Shown here: positions 10,245 to 19,278 of the stretch, in pieces | Numbering within the stretch: position 1 is the first letter of the stretch | How the letters are laid out: every line of letters begins with the position of its first letter | Source of the DNA: Pseudomonadota bacterium | GTDB lineage: Bacteria > Pseudomonadota > Gammaproteobacteria > Burkholderiales > Burkholderiaceae_C | Length of the DNA stretch: 35,854 nucleotides | NCBI GenBank assembly: GCA_018240985.1 | Contig: JAFEER010000081.1 | Location: forward strand, 1-35,854 | Direction of reading: 5' to 3' | Notes under the pieces: generated by a model | What the model was told of the DNA's origin: nothing | Seen by the model: only the letters and a program-made list of their open reading frames with translations | The model's database searches: none | Made by a program: the position numbers and the translations under genes

Positions 10245-10921
10245 TGTGCGCTCCCTGCTGGACTGACCGCGGCCACGGTCTGAACCTGCGCACCCAGGGC
10301 ATTGAGCTTGGCCTCCACCAAGCGGCGGTATTCCACACCCTCGCCAAGGGCCAGGTAGGCCCGGCGGTATTCGGCAATCGCCTCCTGGTTCTTGCCTTGC
10401 AGCGCCAGCACGTCGCCCTTGCGATCGGCGGCGACGCCGGCAAATTCGATCGGCATGGGCTTGGACAGCTCGGCCAGGGCCTGGTCGTAGGCCTTCTCGT
10501 CCATCAGCACACCGGCCAGGCGCAGCCGCGCCAGTGCCTTGTAGCCATCGTCCGAGGAGTTCTCGGCCACCCAGGCGAGCACGCCCTTGGCGGCATCGAG
10601 CTTGCCGGCATCGGCCAGCGTCTTGGCCGCCAGCAGGCCCGCCTGGCCGGCCTGGGTGGTGCCGCCATAACCGCCCTTCAGGTCGCCAAAAGCCTGCTCC
10701 ACGCGCGCCATGTCGCCGCCCTGCGCGGCCAGCTCCACGGCCTCGACCAGCGCCGTGGCCTGCCCGGCCTGGCGGCTCTGCCAGAGCTGGTAGCCGTTCC
10801 AGGCGGCAAAGCCGCCCATGACGACGACCAGCGCCCAGGTGATGGGCGCGCCCCATTTGTTCCAGAAATGCTTGAGCTCGTCGAGCTGTTCTTGTTCTTG
10901 AAGGTCGAAGTTGTTGGCCAT
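10241..10921 (-). CDS. yfgM: YfgM-like tetratricopeptide membrane protein
   Basis: A 226-residue protein with a cytosolic N-terminus (NNFDLQEQEQLDELKHFWNK), one transmembrane helix (about residues 27-43) and a periplasmic part with TPR-like helices. YfgM in E. coli binds the SecYEG translocon and the chaperone PpiD and sits just before bamB, as here. The start is ATG, 15 bases after hisS. The stop overlaps the bamB start, indicating translational coupling. Confidence 0.88.
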   Translation of the reverse strand: MANNFDLQEQEQLDELKHFWNKWGAPITWALVVVMGGFAAWNGYQLWQSRQAGQATALVEAVELAAQGGDMARVEQAFGDLKGGYGGTTQAGQAGLLAAKTLADAGKLDAAKGVLAWVAENSSDDGYKALARLRLAGVLMDEKAYDQALAELSKPMPIEFAGVAADRKGDVLALQGKNQEAIAEYRRAYLALGEGVEYRRLVEAKLNALGAQVQTVAAVSPAGSAQ

Positions 10922-10936
10922 GTTCGGGGTTACCTT

Positions 10937-12226
10937 TTAGCGCGGCGATTGTAGGCTGGCGGCCCAGTCGGGCAGCGAGGCAAGCGGACGTTCGACCTGC
11001 TCGCCGCCGTCGCGCAGGGGCTTGAGGGTGACGGCGCCACGAGCCATCTCGTCGGCACCAAAAATAAGAGCAAAGCGCGCACCGCTGGCATCGGCCTTCT
11101 TGAATTGCGACTTCATGCTGCCCATGCCCTCGCCCGAATGGGCCGGCGTGTGCATCTGCACCGCCACGCCCAGGGCGCGCAGCTGCTGCAGGGTTTGCAT
11201 GACCTGCGGCAGGGCAGCGGCATCGGGCACGATGGCGTAGGCATCGGCGGCTGGCTGCGGCACCTGGGCCTGCTGCTCCTTGATGAGTTCCAGCACACGC
11301 TCCACGCCCAGGGCCCAGCCGACGGCCGGCGCGCCCTTGCCGCCGATCTGCTCAATCAGATAGTCGTAGCGGCCGCCGCCGCAGATCGTGCCTTGCGCGC
11401 CCAGCTGCTCGGTGATGAACTCGAACACCGTGAGGTTGTAGTAGTCCATGCCGCGCACCAGGCGCGGGTTGATCGTCCAGGCCACGCCGTTGGCGTCGAG
11501 GATGGCCTTGACGGCGTCGAAATGCCTGAGCGAGGCCTCGCCCAGGAAGTCGAGCAGGCGCGGCGCGGCGTTCACCATGTCCTGCATCGCCGGGTTCTTG
11601 GTGTCCAGCACGCGCAGCGGGTTGGTGTACATGCGGCGCTTGGCCTCTTCGTCCAGCACGTCCTGGTGCTGTTCCAGGTACTGGATCAAGGCGGCGCGGT
11701 GGGCGCGGCGCTCGTCGGGCTGGCCCAGGCTGTTGAGCTCCAGCCGCACGTTGGCCAGGCCCAGCTCGGCCCACAGCGCATGCGCCAGCAGGATGATCTC
11801 GGCATCCACCTCGGGCCCGCCAAAGCCCAGCGCCTCGGCGCCAATCTGGTGGAACTGGCGATAGCGCCCGCGCTGCGGCCGCTCGTGGCGGAACATCGGA
11901 CCCAGGTAGTACAGGCGCTTGCCACCGTCGTACAGCATGCTGTGCTCGACCACGGCGCGCACCACGCCGGCCGTGGCCTCGGGGCGCAGCGTGAGCTGCT
12001 CGCCGTTCAGGCGATCCTCGAAGGAGTACATCTCCTTCTCGACGATGTCGGTCACCTCGCCCAGGCCGCGTACGAACAGCGGCGTGGGCTCGACGATGGG
12101 GGTGCGGATGTTGCGGTAGGCGTAGCGCGCCATCAGCGAGCGCACTTTTTCTTCCAGCCATTCCCAGCGCGCCGAGTCGGGCGGCAGGATGTCGTTCATG
12201 CCCTTGATGGCAACCAGCTTCTGCAT
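10937..12226 (-). CDS. hisS: Histidyl-tRNA synthetase
   Basis: A 429-residue class II synthetase that charges tRNA-His. It begins with [20 protein letters not shown], has [12 protein letters not shown] (about 80-91) and motif 2 [18 protein letters not shown] (112-129). The HisRS-specific [15 protein letters not shown] is at about 255-270 and GGGRYDYL in motif 3. A C-terminal anticodon-binding domain follows. The start is ATG without a strong ribosome-binding site. The 74-base gap to ispG holds a dispersed repeat element. Confidence 0.97.
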   Translation of the reverse strand: MQKLVAIKGMNDILPPDSARWEWLEEKVRSLMARYAYRNIRTPIVEPTPLFVRGLGEVTDIVEKEMYSFEDRLNGEQLTLRPEATAGVVRAVVEHSMLYDGGKRLYYLGPMFRHERPQRGRYRQFHQIGAEALGFGGPEVDAEIILLAHALWAELGLANVRLELNSLGQPDERRAHRAALIQYLEQHQDVLDEEAKRRMYTNPLRVLDTKNPAMQDMVNAAPRLLDFLGEASLRHFDAVKAILDANGVAWTINPRLVRGMDYYNLTVFEFITEQLGAQGTICGGGRYDYLIEQIGGKGAPAVGWALGVERVLELIKEQQAQVPQPAADAYAIVPDAAALPQVMQTLQQLRALGVAVQMHTPAHSGEGMGSMKSQFKKADASGARFALIFGADEMARGAVTLKPLRDGGEQVERPLASLPDWAASLQSPR

Positions 12227-12239
12227 CTTGTTTGAATCT

Positions 12240-12299
12240 ATTATTTGAATGAAATCAGCCTCTAGCGCTTTACAGTCAAGCGCAAACAGCTATCTTTTT
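12240..12299 (-). repeat. Palindromic dispersed repeat between ispG and hisS
   Basis: This AT-rich 60-base segment is unlike the surrounding GC-rich genes. It has a perfect six-pair palindromic core, GCGCTT-TACAGTC-AAGCGC (12265-12283). On the minus strand it is flanked by AAAAAGATAGCTG on the left and TAGAGGCTGATTT on the right. I recall very similar elements (AATAGCTGCTAGCGCTT...AAGCGCTAGAGGC) scattered between genes in Comamonadaceae, but could not search. A diverged relative appears inside mutS at 27345-27408. Confidence 0.6.
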
Positions 12300-12300
12300 A

Positions 12301-13566
12301 TTAATCAACACTGGCACCAAATCGCTTGGCGATATAGCCGTCGACGATGTCCTGGAACTCGCGCACGATGTTCTCGCCACGCAGGGTCATGGCCTTCTCG
12401 CCATCGATGAACACGGGCGCCGCTGGCGCCTCGCCGGTGCCGGGCAGGCTGATGCCGATGTCGGCATGCTTGCTCTCGCCCGGGCCGTTCACGATGCAGC
12501 CCATGACGGCCACCTTGAGCCGCTCCACACCGGGGTAGCGCAGGCGCCACACGGGCATCTGCGCGCGCAGGTAGTCGTCGATCTGCTTGGCCAGCTCCTG
12601 GAACGTGGTGCTGGTAGTACGGCCGCAGCCGGGGCAGGCGGTGACGCTGGGCACGAAGGCGCGCAGGCCCAGCGACTGCAATATCTCGGACGCCACCACC
12701 ACCTCCTGCGTGCGCGCCTCGCCCGGCTGGGGCGTGAGCGAGACGCGGATGGTGTCGCCAATGCCCTCCTGCAGCAGGATGGACAGGGCGGTGGTGGAGG
12801 CCACGATGCCCTTGGTGCCCATGCCGGCCTCGGTCAAGCCCAGGTGCAGGGCGTAGTCGCAGCGGCGCGCCAGCTCGCGGTACACGGCGATCAAATCCTG
12901 CACGCCGCTGACCTTGCAGGACAGAATGATCTGCTCGCCGCGCAAGCCCATTTCCTCGGCGCGGCGCGCCGATTCGATGGCCGAGGTGATCAGCGCCTCG
13001 TACATCACCTGGCGCGCATCCCAGGGCTGGGCACGGCGGCCGTTCGCGTCCATCAGCTCGGCCAGCAGCTCCTGATCCAGGCTGCCCCAGTTCACGCCGA
13101 TGCGCACGGCCTTGTCCCAGCGCACGGCCGCCTCGATCATCTGGCCGAACTGCTTGTCGCGCTTGTCGCCCTTGCCCACGTTGCCGGGGTTGATGCGGTA
13201 CTTGGACAGCGCCTGGGCGCAGTCCGGGAATTCGGTCAGCAGGCGATGGCCGTTGTAGTGGAAGTCGCCCACCAGCGGCACGCTCTCGCCCATGCGGTCG
13301 AGCTGCTCACGGATATAGGGCACGGCGGCCGCGGCCTCGGGCGTGTTCACCGTAATGCGCACGAACTCGGAGCCGGCCTGCGCCAGCTGCCGCACCTGTA
13401 TGGCCGTGGCTATGGCATCCACCGTGTCGGTGTTGGTCATGGATTGCACGCGCACCGGTGCACCACCCCCGACGGTAACGACACGCTCGCCCCAGACGAT
13501 GCTTGCCTGGCGTGAGCGGCGCTCCAGCGGCGCCGCCATGGCAATGGGCGCTTCTGACTGATTCAT
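12301..13566 (-). CDS. ispG: 4-hydroxy-3-methylbut-2-en-1-yl diphosphate synthase IspG
   Basis: A 421-residue iron-sulfur enzyme of the non-mevalonate isoprenoid pathway that reduces MEcPP to HMBPP. The N-terminal TIM-barrel part shows [12 protein letters not shown] and [10 protein letters not shown]. The C-terminal 4Fe-4S site has CPGCGR (about 310) and CIVNGPGE (about 355), giving three cysteines and the conserved glutamate. The length is as expected for the short proteobacterial form. The start is ATG directly abutting the stop of rodZ, with no gap. Confidence 0.97.
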   Translation of the reverse strand: MNQSEAPIAMAAPLERRSRQASIVWGERVVTVGGGAPVRVQSMTNTDTVDAIATAIQVRQLAQAGSEFVRITVNTPEAAAAVPYIREQLDRMGESVPLVGDFHYNGHRLLTEFPDCAQALSKYRINPGNVGKGDKRDKQFGQMIEAAVRWDKAVRIGVNWGSLDQELLAELMDANGRRAQPWDARQVMYEALITSAIESARRAEEMGLRGEQIILSCKVSGVQDLIAVYRELARRCDYALHLGLTEAGMGTKGIVASTTALSILLQEGIGDTIRVSLTPQPGEARTQEVVVASEILQSLGLRAFVPSVTACPGCGRTTSTTFQELAKQIDDYLRAQMPVWRLRYPGVERLKVAVMGCIVNGPGESKHADIGISLPGTGEAPAAPVFIDGEKAMTLRGENIVREFQDIVDGYIAKRFGASVD

Positions 13567-14478
13567 TTACTTCACCTCGAAACGGGCCACGTTCTCGCGC
13601 GAGACGGCCTTCAGATCCATGGGTTGGCCGCGCACCGTGACCTCGATGGCATCGGCCCGGCCGATGACGACGCGCCACGGCGGGTCGCCCTCGGGCGAGT
13701 AGCTGTCGCCCGCGGCCAAGGCCTTCTGCAGCACCACCTTGCCGGCACCGTTGCGCACCTGTACCCAGGACTCCTTGTGCGCCCTGATGACGAGTACACC
13801 CTCGGGTACCGCTGCCTCCGTCTTGGCCGTCTGGTCTGCAGCAGCGGCAGGCACGGCCACGACGGGTGCGCTGCTTACCTGGGCCGGAGCTTCCTGTACT
13901 ACCACTCCATCCGCTGGCACGGCCGCTTGCGAAGCCTGCTCGGCTGCGGACTCGTGCCCCCCTGCTGGTGACGAGCTCCGCGACAGGACGAGCGCCACAC
14001 CCTCATCCTTGCTGCTGTTGCCCATGGGCAAAAACGCGATCACCAGGGCCGCCACCAGCAGCACGCCCACGGCAATGCCCAGCAGGCGCGACTTGGGTTG
14101 CTCCAGCGAACCACCCCTGCCCGGCCTGCGGCCCGAGTCCTTGAAGGAGGCGTTGATGGCCCTGTCCGGCGGCAGCTGAATCGGCGCCCCCTGCGGCAAC
14201 AGCGCCAGCACCGGCGCGGCGTCCACCTTCAGTACGCGGCACATGCTCGATGCCAGCGCGCGCATGAAAACGGCATCGGGAAATGCTGCGTAATCATCGG
14301 CCTCCAACGCATGCAGCTTGGCCACAGGCACCTTCAAGGCACCGGCCAGGGCGTCGATGTGCACGCCGGCCGCTTCGCGAACCTGCCGCAGCGATGCGCC
14401 GGCCGTGATGGCGCCCAGGTTCGGTGCCGGCGCCTGGCTCGCCTGATCGATGTCCTGCCCGCCGATCGGATCAGTCAT
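13567..14478 (-). CDS. rodZ: RodZ-like helix-turn-helix membrane protein
   Basis: A 303-residue protein with the RodZ layout. An N-terminal Xre-type helix-turn-helix (about residues 24-86, including LRQVREAAGVHIDALAGALK) precedes one transmembrane helix (about 132-152). An Ala/Pro/Val-rich periplasmic linker and a DUF4115 domain (about 225-303, KESWVQVRNGAGKVV) follow. RodZ links MreB to the membrane and sets rod shape. The frame is open to 14544, but the ATG at 14478 overlaps the pilW stop by eight bases and gives the right N-terminus. Position between pilW and ispG is conserved. Confidence 0.88.
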   Translation of the reverse strand: MTDPIGGQDIDQASQAPAPNLGAITAGASLRQVREAAGVHIDALAGALKVPVAKLHALEADDYAAFPDAVFMRALASSMCRVLKVDAAPVLALLPQGAPIQLPPDRAINASFKDSGRRPGRGGSLEQPKSRLLGIAVGVLLVAALVIAFLPMGNSSKDEGVALVLSRSSSPAGGHESAAEQASQAAVPADGVVVQEAPAQVSSAPVVAVPAAAADQTAKTEAAVPEGVLVIRAHKESWVQVRNGAGKVVLQKALAAGDSYSPEGDPPWRVVIGRADAIEVTVRGQPMDLKAVSRENVARFEVK

Positions 14479-15298
14479 TGAATACCCCTCTCTCGTAGGC
14501 GTGAGTCTCCTTGGCATCGGGGAAGCGCTTGTGCAGCTGCTCACCGAGTTGGCGCATGGCCACGGAGTCCCCCAGTGCGCGCTCCACCTTCACGCCCAGC
14601 CACAGCGACTCGGCATTGGCAAACTCGCCGTTGTTCACGCGGCGGATATAAAACTGGGCCCGCTTGACTTCGCCACGGGCCAGCAGGATGGCCGCCAGGT
14701 GATAGCCGACCACGGGATTGCCGGCATCGATCTCGTAGGCACGCAGCAGGCTCTTCTCGGCCTCGGCCACCCGCCCTGCCCTTTGGTAGCACAGGCCCTG
14801 CGACATCAGCGTCTTGCTGCGCGCGGCGTAGGTGGGGATGGCCAGGGCGCGCTCGAACAACTGGTTCGCCTGCTCGTACTGCTGGCGCTGGCACTGCAGC
14901 CAGCCGTAGTTGTGCATGATGTCCGGGTCATTCGGCCTCATGCCCTGGGCGCGCCTGAGGCTGTCCTCAGCCCCCGGCAAGTCGCCCATACCCATGTACA
15001 CCAGCCCGCGCAGATGGTACGCGTCGGCATAGCTGGGGTCGATGGCAACGGCCTGGTTCACCTCCTGCAAGGCAACTTCCGTCTGGCCCGTCTGCAGATA
15101 GCTGGCGGCCAATTCCAGCCGGATGCGGGCACGCCGGCGCAAATCGCTGTCTCCGGCGGAAGGCATCGAGTCTGCGGTGCCAGCGACCGTTTCCGGCCCT
15201 GCCTGGTGTGCACAGCCGCTCAAACCAGCCAGCGTGGCGAGCGCCAGACAGATTGCCAGCGGCCCGATCCCGATACCCTTCCTACGCCACAGTGCCAT
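14471..15298 (-). CDS. pilW: Type IV pilus biogenesis lipoprotein PilW/PilF
   Basis: A 275-residue outer-membrane TPR lipoprotein that helps the PilQ secretin assemble into multimers. The signal peptide ends in the lipobox LSGC (Cys29). TPR units follow, for example AVAIDPSYADAYHLRGLVY and AQGMRPNDPDIMHNYGWL. The start is ATG with AGGGG seven bases upstream, 30 bases after rlmN. The stop overlaps the rodZ start. Confidence 0.92.
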   Translation of the reverse strand: MALWRRKGIGIGPLAICLALATLAGLSGCAHQAGPETVAGTADSMPSAGDSDLRRRARIRLELAASYLQTGQTEVALQEVNQAVAIDPSYADAYHLRGLVYMGMGDLPGAEDSLRRAQGMRPNDPDIMHNYGWLQCQRQQYEQANQLFERALAIPTYAARSKTLMSQGLCYQRAGRVAEAEKSLLRAYEIDAGNPVVGYHLAAILLARGEVKRAQFYIRRVNNGEFANAESLWLGVKVERALGDSVAMRQLGEQLHKRFPDAKETHAYERGVFND

Positions 15299-15328
15299 GC
15301 ATTGCCCCTTTTTGTTCCCGACACACCG

Positions 15329-16453
15329 TCAATGGACGGGCTTGATATTGATGACCCGCAACTTGGCCATGCGTTCGTGCACCCGGGTGCGATCCTTCAC
15401 ATCACCGGCCAGTTGCCCACATGCCGCATCAATATCGTCGCCACGCGTCTTGCGCACCGTGGTGACAATACCTGCGTCGCTGAGCAGCTTGGCGAAGGCG
15501 CTCACATTGGCGGCGCTGGATCGGCGCAGGCCCGAGGCCGGAAACGGGTTGAACGGAATCAGATTGAACTTGCAGGGCACGCCGCCATCGGCCGCCTTGC
15601 GTCCAACCAGCGCGATCAGCTCGCGCGCATGCTGGGGCTGGTCGTTCACGCCGTCGAGCATGCAGTATTCAAAGGTGATGAAGTCACGCGGCGCGTGCTC
15701 CAGGTAGCGCCGGCAAGCCGCCAGCAGTTCCTGCAGCGGGTATTTGCGATTCAGCGGCACCAGGTTGTCGCGCAGCGCATCGTTGGGCGCATGCAGGGAC
15801 ACGGCCAGCGCCACGGGACAGTCCTGGCCCAGGCGATCCATCATCGGCACCACGCCGGAGGTGGACACGGTCACGCGGCGGCGCGACAGGCCGTAGGCAT
15901 GATCGTCCAGCATGGTGCGCAGCGCCGGCACCAGGGCCGAGTAATTTTGCAGCGGCTCGCCCATGCCCATCATCACCACGTTGGAGATGACGCGCTCGTC
16001 ACTGCCGCGGCGCTGGCGCAGCACATGTTCGGCATGCCAGAGCTGGGCGACGATTTCGCCCGTGGTGAGGTTGCGGCTGAAGCCCTGGTGTCCTGTGGAG
16101 CAGAAGCGGCAACCCACGGCGCAACCGGCCTGCGAGGAGATGCACAGCGTGCCGCGGTCGTCCTCGGGTATGAACACCGTCTCCACGGCATTGCCGCCGC
16201 CCACGTCGAACAGCCACTTCACCGTGCCATCGGCCGAGGTGTGCTCGCTGATGGGCTGCAGGCCCGCCACATGGGCGCAGCCCTTGAGTTTTTCGCGCAG
16301 GGACTTCGCCAGATCGCTCATCTGGTCGAAGTCGCTCGCGCCGCGCTGGTGGATCCAGCGAAAGAGTTGTGTCGCCCGGAAGCGCTTCTCACCCAGCCGC
16401 TCGCAAAAGGCGGCCATGGCGTCCAGGTCGAAATCAAGAAGGTTCGTGGTCAT
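15329..16453 (-). CDS. rlmN: Dual-specificity 23S rRNA/tRNA methyltransferase RlmN
   Basis: A 374-residue radical-SAM enzyme that methylates C2 of A2503 in 23S rRNA and A37 in some tRNAs. The 4Fe-4S cysteines are in CAVGCRFC (C111, C115, C118), followed by [25 protein letters not shown] is the SAM-binding GEP motif. A late cysteine in AACGQLAGD matches the methyl-carrying Cys. The start is ATG. It lies 84 bases after ndk. Confidence 0.96.
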   Translation of the reverse strand: MTTNLLDFDLDAMAAFCERLGEKRFRATQLFRWIHQRGASDFDQMSDLAKSLREKLKGCAHVAGLQPISEHTSADGTVKWLFDVGGGNAVETVFIPEDDRGTLCISSQAGCAVGCRFCSTGHQGFSRNLTTGEIVAQLWHAEHVLRQRRGSDERVISNVVMMGMGEPLQNYSALVPALRTMLDDHAYGLSRRRVTVSTSGVVPMMDRLGQDCPVALAVSLHAPNDALRDNLVPLNRKYPLQELLAACRRYLEHAPRDFITFEYCMLDGVNDQPQHARELIALVGRKAADGGVPCKFNLIPFNPFPASGLRRSSAANVSAFAKLLSDAGIVTTVRKTRGDDIDAACGQLAGDVKDRTRVHERMAKLRVINIKPVH

Positions 16454-16537
16454 AGCGTTTGTCGGATGTCCACGCCCACATAGTGCGCCCGGGTGCGGGG
16501 CCAGTTACCGGCCTGCACCACACCCGTGGCGGCCGCA

Positions 16538-16963
16538 TCAGCGCGCGTAGACGTTCAGGCCGGGGAAGAAGAAGGACACTTCGACAGCGGCGGTTTCGGC
16601 GGCGTCGGAGCCGTGCACGGCATTGGCGTCGATGCTGTCGGCGAAATCGGCACGGATGGTGCCGGCGTCGGCCTTCTTGGGGTCGGTGGCGCCCATCAGC
16701 TCGCGGTTCTTCAGCACGGCGTTCTCGCCTTCCAGCACCTGCACCATCACCGGGCCGGAGATCATGAAGTCCACCAGATCCTTGAAGAAGGGGCGCTCCT
16801 TGTGCACGCCGTAGAACTGCTCGGCCTCGGCGCGCGACAGGTGGATCATGCGGGCGGCGGAAATCTTCAGGCCGGCGGCCTCGAAGCGGGCGTAGATCTG
16901 GCCGATCACGTTCTTGGCGACGGCGTCGGGCTTGATGATGGAGAGAGTGCGTTCGATAGCCAT
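16538..16963 (-). CDS. ndk: Nucleoside diphosphate kinase
   Basis: A 141-residue kinase that moves the terminal phosphate between nucleoside di- and triphosphates through a phosphohistidine. The catalytic His117 lies in [19 protein letters not shown] (residues 4-15) and [11 protein letters not shown] are family signatures. The frame is open to 17023, but the ATG at 16963 is the standard Ndk start and has GGGAAA eight bases upstream. This is the first gene of the long unit running to the phosphoribosyltransferase gene. Confidence 0.97.
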   Translation of the reverse strand: MAIERTLSIIKPDAVAKNVIGQIYARFEAAGLKISAARMIHLSRAEAEQFYGVHKERPFFKDLVDFMISGPVMVQVLEGENAVLKNRELMGATDPKKADAGTIRADFADSIDANAVHGSDAAETAAVEVSFFFPGLNVYAR

Positions 16964-17000
16964 GTTGGTTTTCCCAGTAAACAGGTGTTGCGGTATTTTT

Positions 17001-17019
17001 TTTTGCCGTGCGGGCAAAA
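17001..17019. repeat. Leader hairpin upstream of ndk
   Basis: TTTTGCC (17001-17007) and GGCAAAA (17013-17019) pair perfectly around a five-base loop. Read on the minus strand the hairpin is followed by A residues, not T, so it does not look like a terminator of rluB. It starts about where a transcript from the candidate -10 box would begin, so it may protect the 5' end of the ndk message. Confidence 0.4.
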
Positions 17020-17025
17020 CCACGC

Positions 17026-17031
17026 ATTCTA
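17026..17031 (-). promoter_or_regulatory. Candidate ndk promoter -10 box
   Basis: TAGAAT on the minus strand lies 63 bases upstream of the ndk ATG, in the 84-base gap after rluB. No good -35 hexamer is seen at 16-18 bases. The call rests only on the -10 match and on the need for a promoter for the ndk unit. Confidence 0.3.
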
Positions 17032-17047
17032 ACTTTTCGAGAAGTCC

Positions 17048-18412
17048 TTAACGCCGGCCACGGCGCTGGCCGCCGCCACGTTGCTGCTGCTGACGCTGGC
17101 GCATCAGGCTGTCGGCACCGATGTAGCCGACGGAGGTTTTCATCGGGTCGGGCTGGCTGTTGCCGCTGGCCCGCGCGCCGCGGTCGGCACTCTGGTTGCG
17201 CCCATTTCCACCCATCTTGCCGCCCACCTTGTTGCCCTCCTTGTTGCCCATGGGCTTGCGATCGCCACGGCGCATGCCGGCGCCGCGCTCGCCCGTGGGG
17301 CGCCCCATGCCGGCGTCATGCAGCGGTGCGCCGGCGGCCTGCATCAGCGCCTGGATATCACGCTCGTCGAGCTCCAGCCAGGCACCGCGCTTCAGGCCGC
17401 GTGGAAGCAGCATGGCACCGTAGCGGATACGGATCAGCCGGCTCACGGCATGGCCAACGGCCTCGATCATGCGCCGCACCTCGCGGTTGCGGCCCTCGGA
17501 AATGGTCACGCGGTACCAGCAGTTGGCGCCCTCGCCACCGCCCTCCTCTATCGAGCCAAAGGCGGCCATGCCGTCCTCGAGCTGCACGCCATCGAGCAGG
17601 CGCTGCTTTTCCTCGTCGCTCAATGCGCCGAGGACGCGCACGGCGTATTCGCGCTCCAGCCCGAAGCGCGGGTGCATCAGCTTGTTGGCCAGCTCGCCGG
17701 AGCTGGTGAACAAGAGCAGGCCCTCGGTATTCAAGTCCAGGCGCCCGACCGACTGCCACTTGCCCTGCTGCAGGCGCGGCAGCTTGCGAAACACCGTGGG
17801 GCGGTTCTGCGGGTCGTCGTGCGTAACGATCTCGCCCGCGGGCTTGTGGTAGGCGATCACGCGCGTGGGCGGCGGCGCAATGCGAAAGCGGATCGGCTTG
17901 CCATTGACCTTGATCTGGTCGCCAAACTGCACGCGCTGGCCTATGTGCGCCGGCTCGTTGTTGACGGAGATGCGCCCTTCAAGGATGAGCTGCTCCATCT
18001 CCAGGCGCGAGCCCATGCCGGCCTGGGCCAGCACCTTGTGCAGCTTGGGCGTCTCGGGCTGGGGCAGCAGCACGCGCTTGGACGGCATCACCTCGGCGTT
18101 GCCGTCATCCTGGTCAAGTTGGCCTGACACTACATCGGAAAAACGGTAACCCTCGCGCTCGCTGCCAGGTTTGCCGGAGCGCTTGTCGTGCGGGCGGCCC
18201 AAATGCCCGCGCGGCCGCGAATCAGGCTCTTGCGACGCTTGTGGCGCAGCGCCGGCGTCCTCCTGCATTGGCAGCGCTGCTGCGTCCTGAGCTGGCTCGA
18301 TGGCGGCCGCCGCCTGATCCGGCTTGCGCCGTCTCGGTTTGCGCCCGGCAGTGCTCGAGCGAGACTCGGATTGCGGCCGCGCGGCCTCCGGATCCTGATG
18401 CAAATCGTTCAT
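17048..18412 (-). CDS. rluB: 23S rRNA pseudouridine synthase RluB-like
   Basis: A 454-residue RsuA-family pseudouridine synthase, likely modifying U2605 of 23S rRNA. A long polar N-terminal extension (1-118) is rich in Ala, Pro, Arg and Gln. It precedes the S4 RNA-binding domain (about 122-172) and the catalytic domain with GRLDLNTEGLLLF (223-235, Asp226). NREVRRMIEAVGH follows later. From about 365 a Gly/Arg/Gln-rich tail ends in RGGGQRRGRR. I chose the ATG at 18412, which has AGGA seven bases upstream and follows the scpB stop by one base. Upstream in-frame starts overlap scpB. Confidence 0.92.
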   Translation of the reverse strand: MNDLHQDPEAARPQSESRSSTAGRKPRRRKPDQAAAAIEPAQDAAALPMQEDAGAAPQASQEPDSRPRGHLGRPHDKRSGKPGSEREGYRFSDVVSGQLDQDDGNAEVMPSKRVLLPQPETPKLHKVLAQAGMGSRLEMEQLILEGRISVNNEPAHIGQRVQFGDQIKVNGKPIRFRIAPPPTRVIAYHKPAGEIVTHDDPQNRPTVFRKLPRLQQGKWQSVGRLDLNTEGLLLFTSSGELANKLMHPRFGLEREYAVRVLGALSDEEKQRLLDGVQLEDGMAAFGSIEEGGGEGANCWYRVTISEGRNREVRRMIEAVGHAVSRLIRIRYGAMLLPRGLKRGAWLELDERDIQALMQAAGAPLHDAGMGRPTGERGAGMRRGDRKPMGNKEGNKVGGKMGGNGRNQSADRGARASGNSQPDPMKTSVGYIGADSLMRQRQQQQRGGGQRRGRR

Positions 18413-18413
18413 G

Positions 18414-19115
18414 TCATTGTCCTGTGACGCCATTGTCAACTTCCTCGTCAGCTCCACCGCCAGCCTTGACCGGGGCGTCTACTATCTCAACCTCGCCTGC
18501 GGCCGCCGCGGCTGCGGCCTCCAGGGGCATATCCAATTCCATCGGCTCTGGCGGCTGCCCCTCGGGGGCTCGCGCCAGCGCATCAAATACCGTGGCCTGT
18601 GCACCAGGGGCATCCAGCGTGGGCAGCTGATCCAGCGACTGCAGGCCCAGATCGTCCAGGAACTGCCGCGTGGTGGCGAACAGCGCCGGGCGCCCGACGG
18701 TTTCGCGGTGGCCTATGACCTCCACCCAGCCCCGGTCTTCAAGCTGCTTGATGATCAGGCTGTTCACGGTCACGCCGCGTATGTCCTCGATGTCGCCACG
18801 CGTCACCGGCTGGCGGTAGGCAATGATGGCCAGCGTCTCCAGCGCGGCGCGCGTATAGCGCGGCGGCTTTTCCGGGTGCAGCCGGTCGAGATACTCGCGC
18901 ATCTCGGGCCGGCTCTGAAAGCGCCAGCCGGTCGCCACCTGCACCAGTTCCACGCCACGCAAGGCCCAGTCCTGCTGCAGCTCAAGCAGCAGCATCTTCA
19001 CCGTATCCGAACCCAGGGCGTCGTCAAACAGCGTGCGCAGCTCGCGCACCGACACGGGCTGCTGGGCACAGACCAACGCGGTTTCAAGAACCCGTTTGGC
19101 ATCCACCGAATTCAT
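18414..19115 (-). CDS. scpB: Chromosome segregation/condensation protein ScpB
   Basis: A 233-residue kleisin-associated subunit of the SMC-ScpA-ScpB condensin. Two winged-helix domains are expected; the second contains [20 protein letters not shown] and the signature [40 protein letters not shown] is also typical. The C-terminal acidic/Ala tail is low complexity. The start is ATG. scpB is followed within one base by rluB, a frequent pair, but scpA is not adjacent. Confidence 0.95.
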   Translation of the reverse strand: MNSVDAKRVLETALVCAQQPVSVRELRTLFDDALGSDTVKMLLLELQQDWALRGVELVQVATGWRFQSRPEMREYLDRLHPEKPPRYTRAALETLAIIAYRQPVTRGDIEDIRGVTVNSLIIKQLEDRGWVEVIGHRETVGRPALFATTRQFLDDLGLQSLDQLPTLDAPGAQATVFDALARAPEGQPPEPMELDMPLEAAAAAAAGEVEIVDAPVKAGGGADEEVDNGVTGQ

Positions 19116-19252
19116 GGTTCAGCAGTTCCGGTAAAGACAACCGCTCGCCATGACGGGGCTGTTGCCTGGGATTGGGGACATCTGCGGCGCAACAAGGCTG
19201 CAAGTGGCAGCGCGCCATTACTGGGCGGGCCTTAAGCGCAAGCGGCATGAAC

Positions 19253-19268
19253 GCCGTACGCCTACGGC
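19253..19268. repeat. Stem-loop in the rluD-scpB gap
   Basis: GCCGTA (19253-19258) and TACGGC (19263-19268) are perfect reverse complements with a four-base loop. They lie just past the rluD stop on the minus strand. A second, overlapping inverted repeat, ACGGC-CGATCA-GCCGT, lies beside it. No T tract follows. It may help end or stabilise the surE-to-rluD transcript. The remaining bases to scpB show nothing recognisable. Confidence 0.35.
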
Positions 19269-19278
19269 CGATCAGCCG

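Noticed and set aside
10245..10856. N-terminal extension of the bamB frame across yfgM
   Set aside because: The added 204 residues are a shadow of yfgM; the signal peptide and lipobox fix the start at 10244.
14450..16483. 677-residue plus-strand frame over pilW and rlmN
   Set aside because: Antisense to two conserved genes, no family match, His/Gln/Ala-rich shadow composition.
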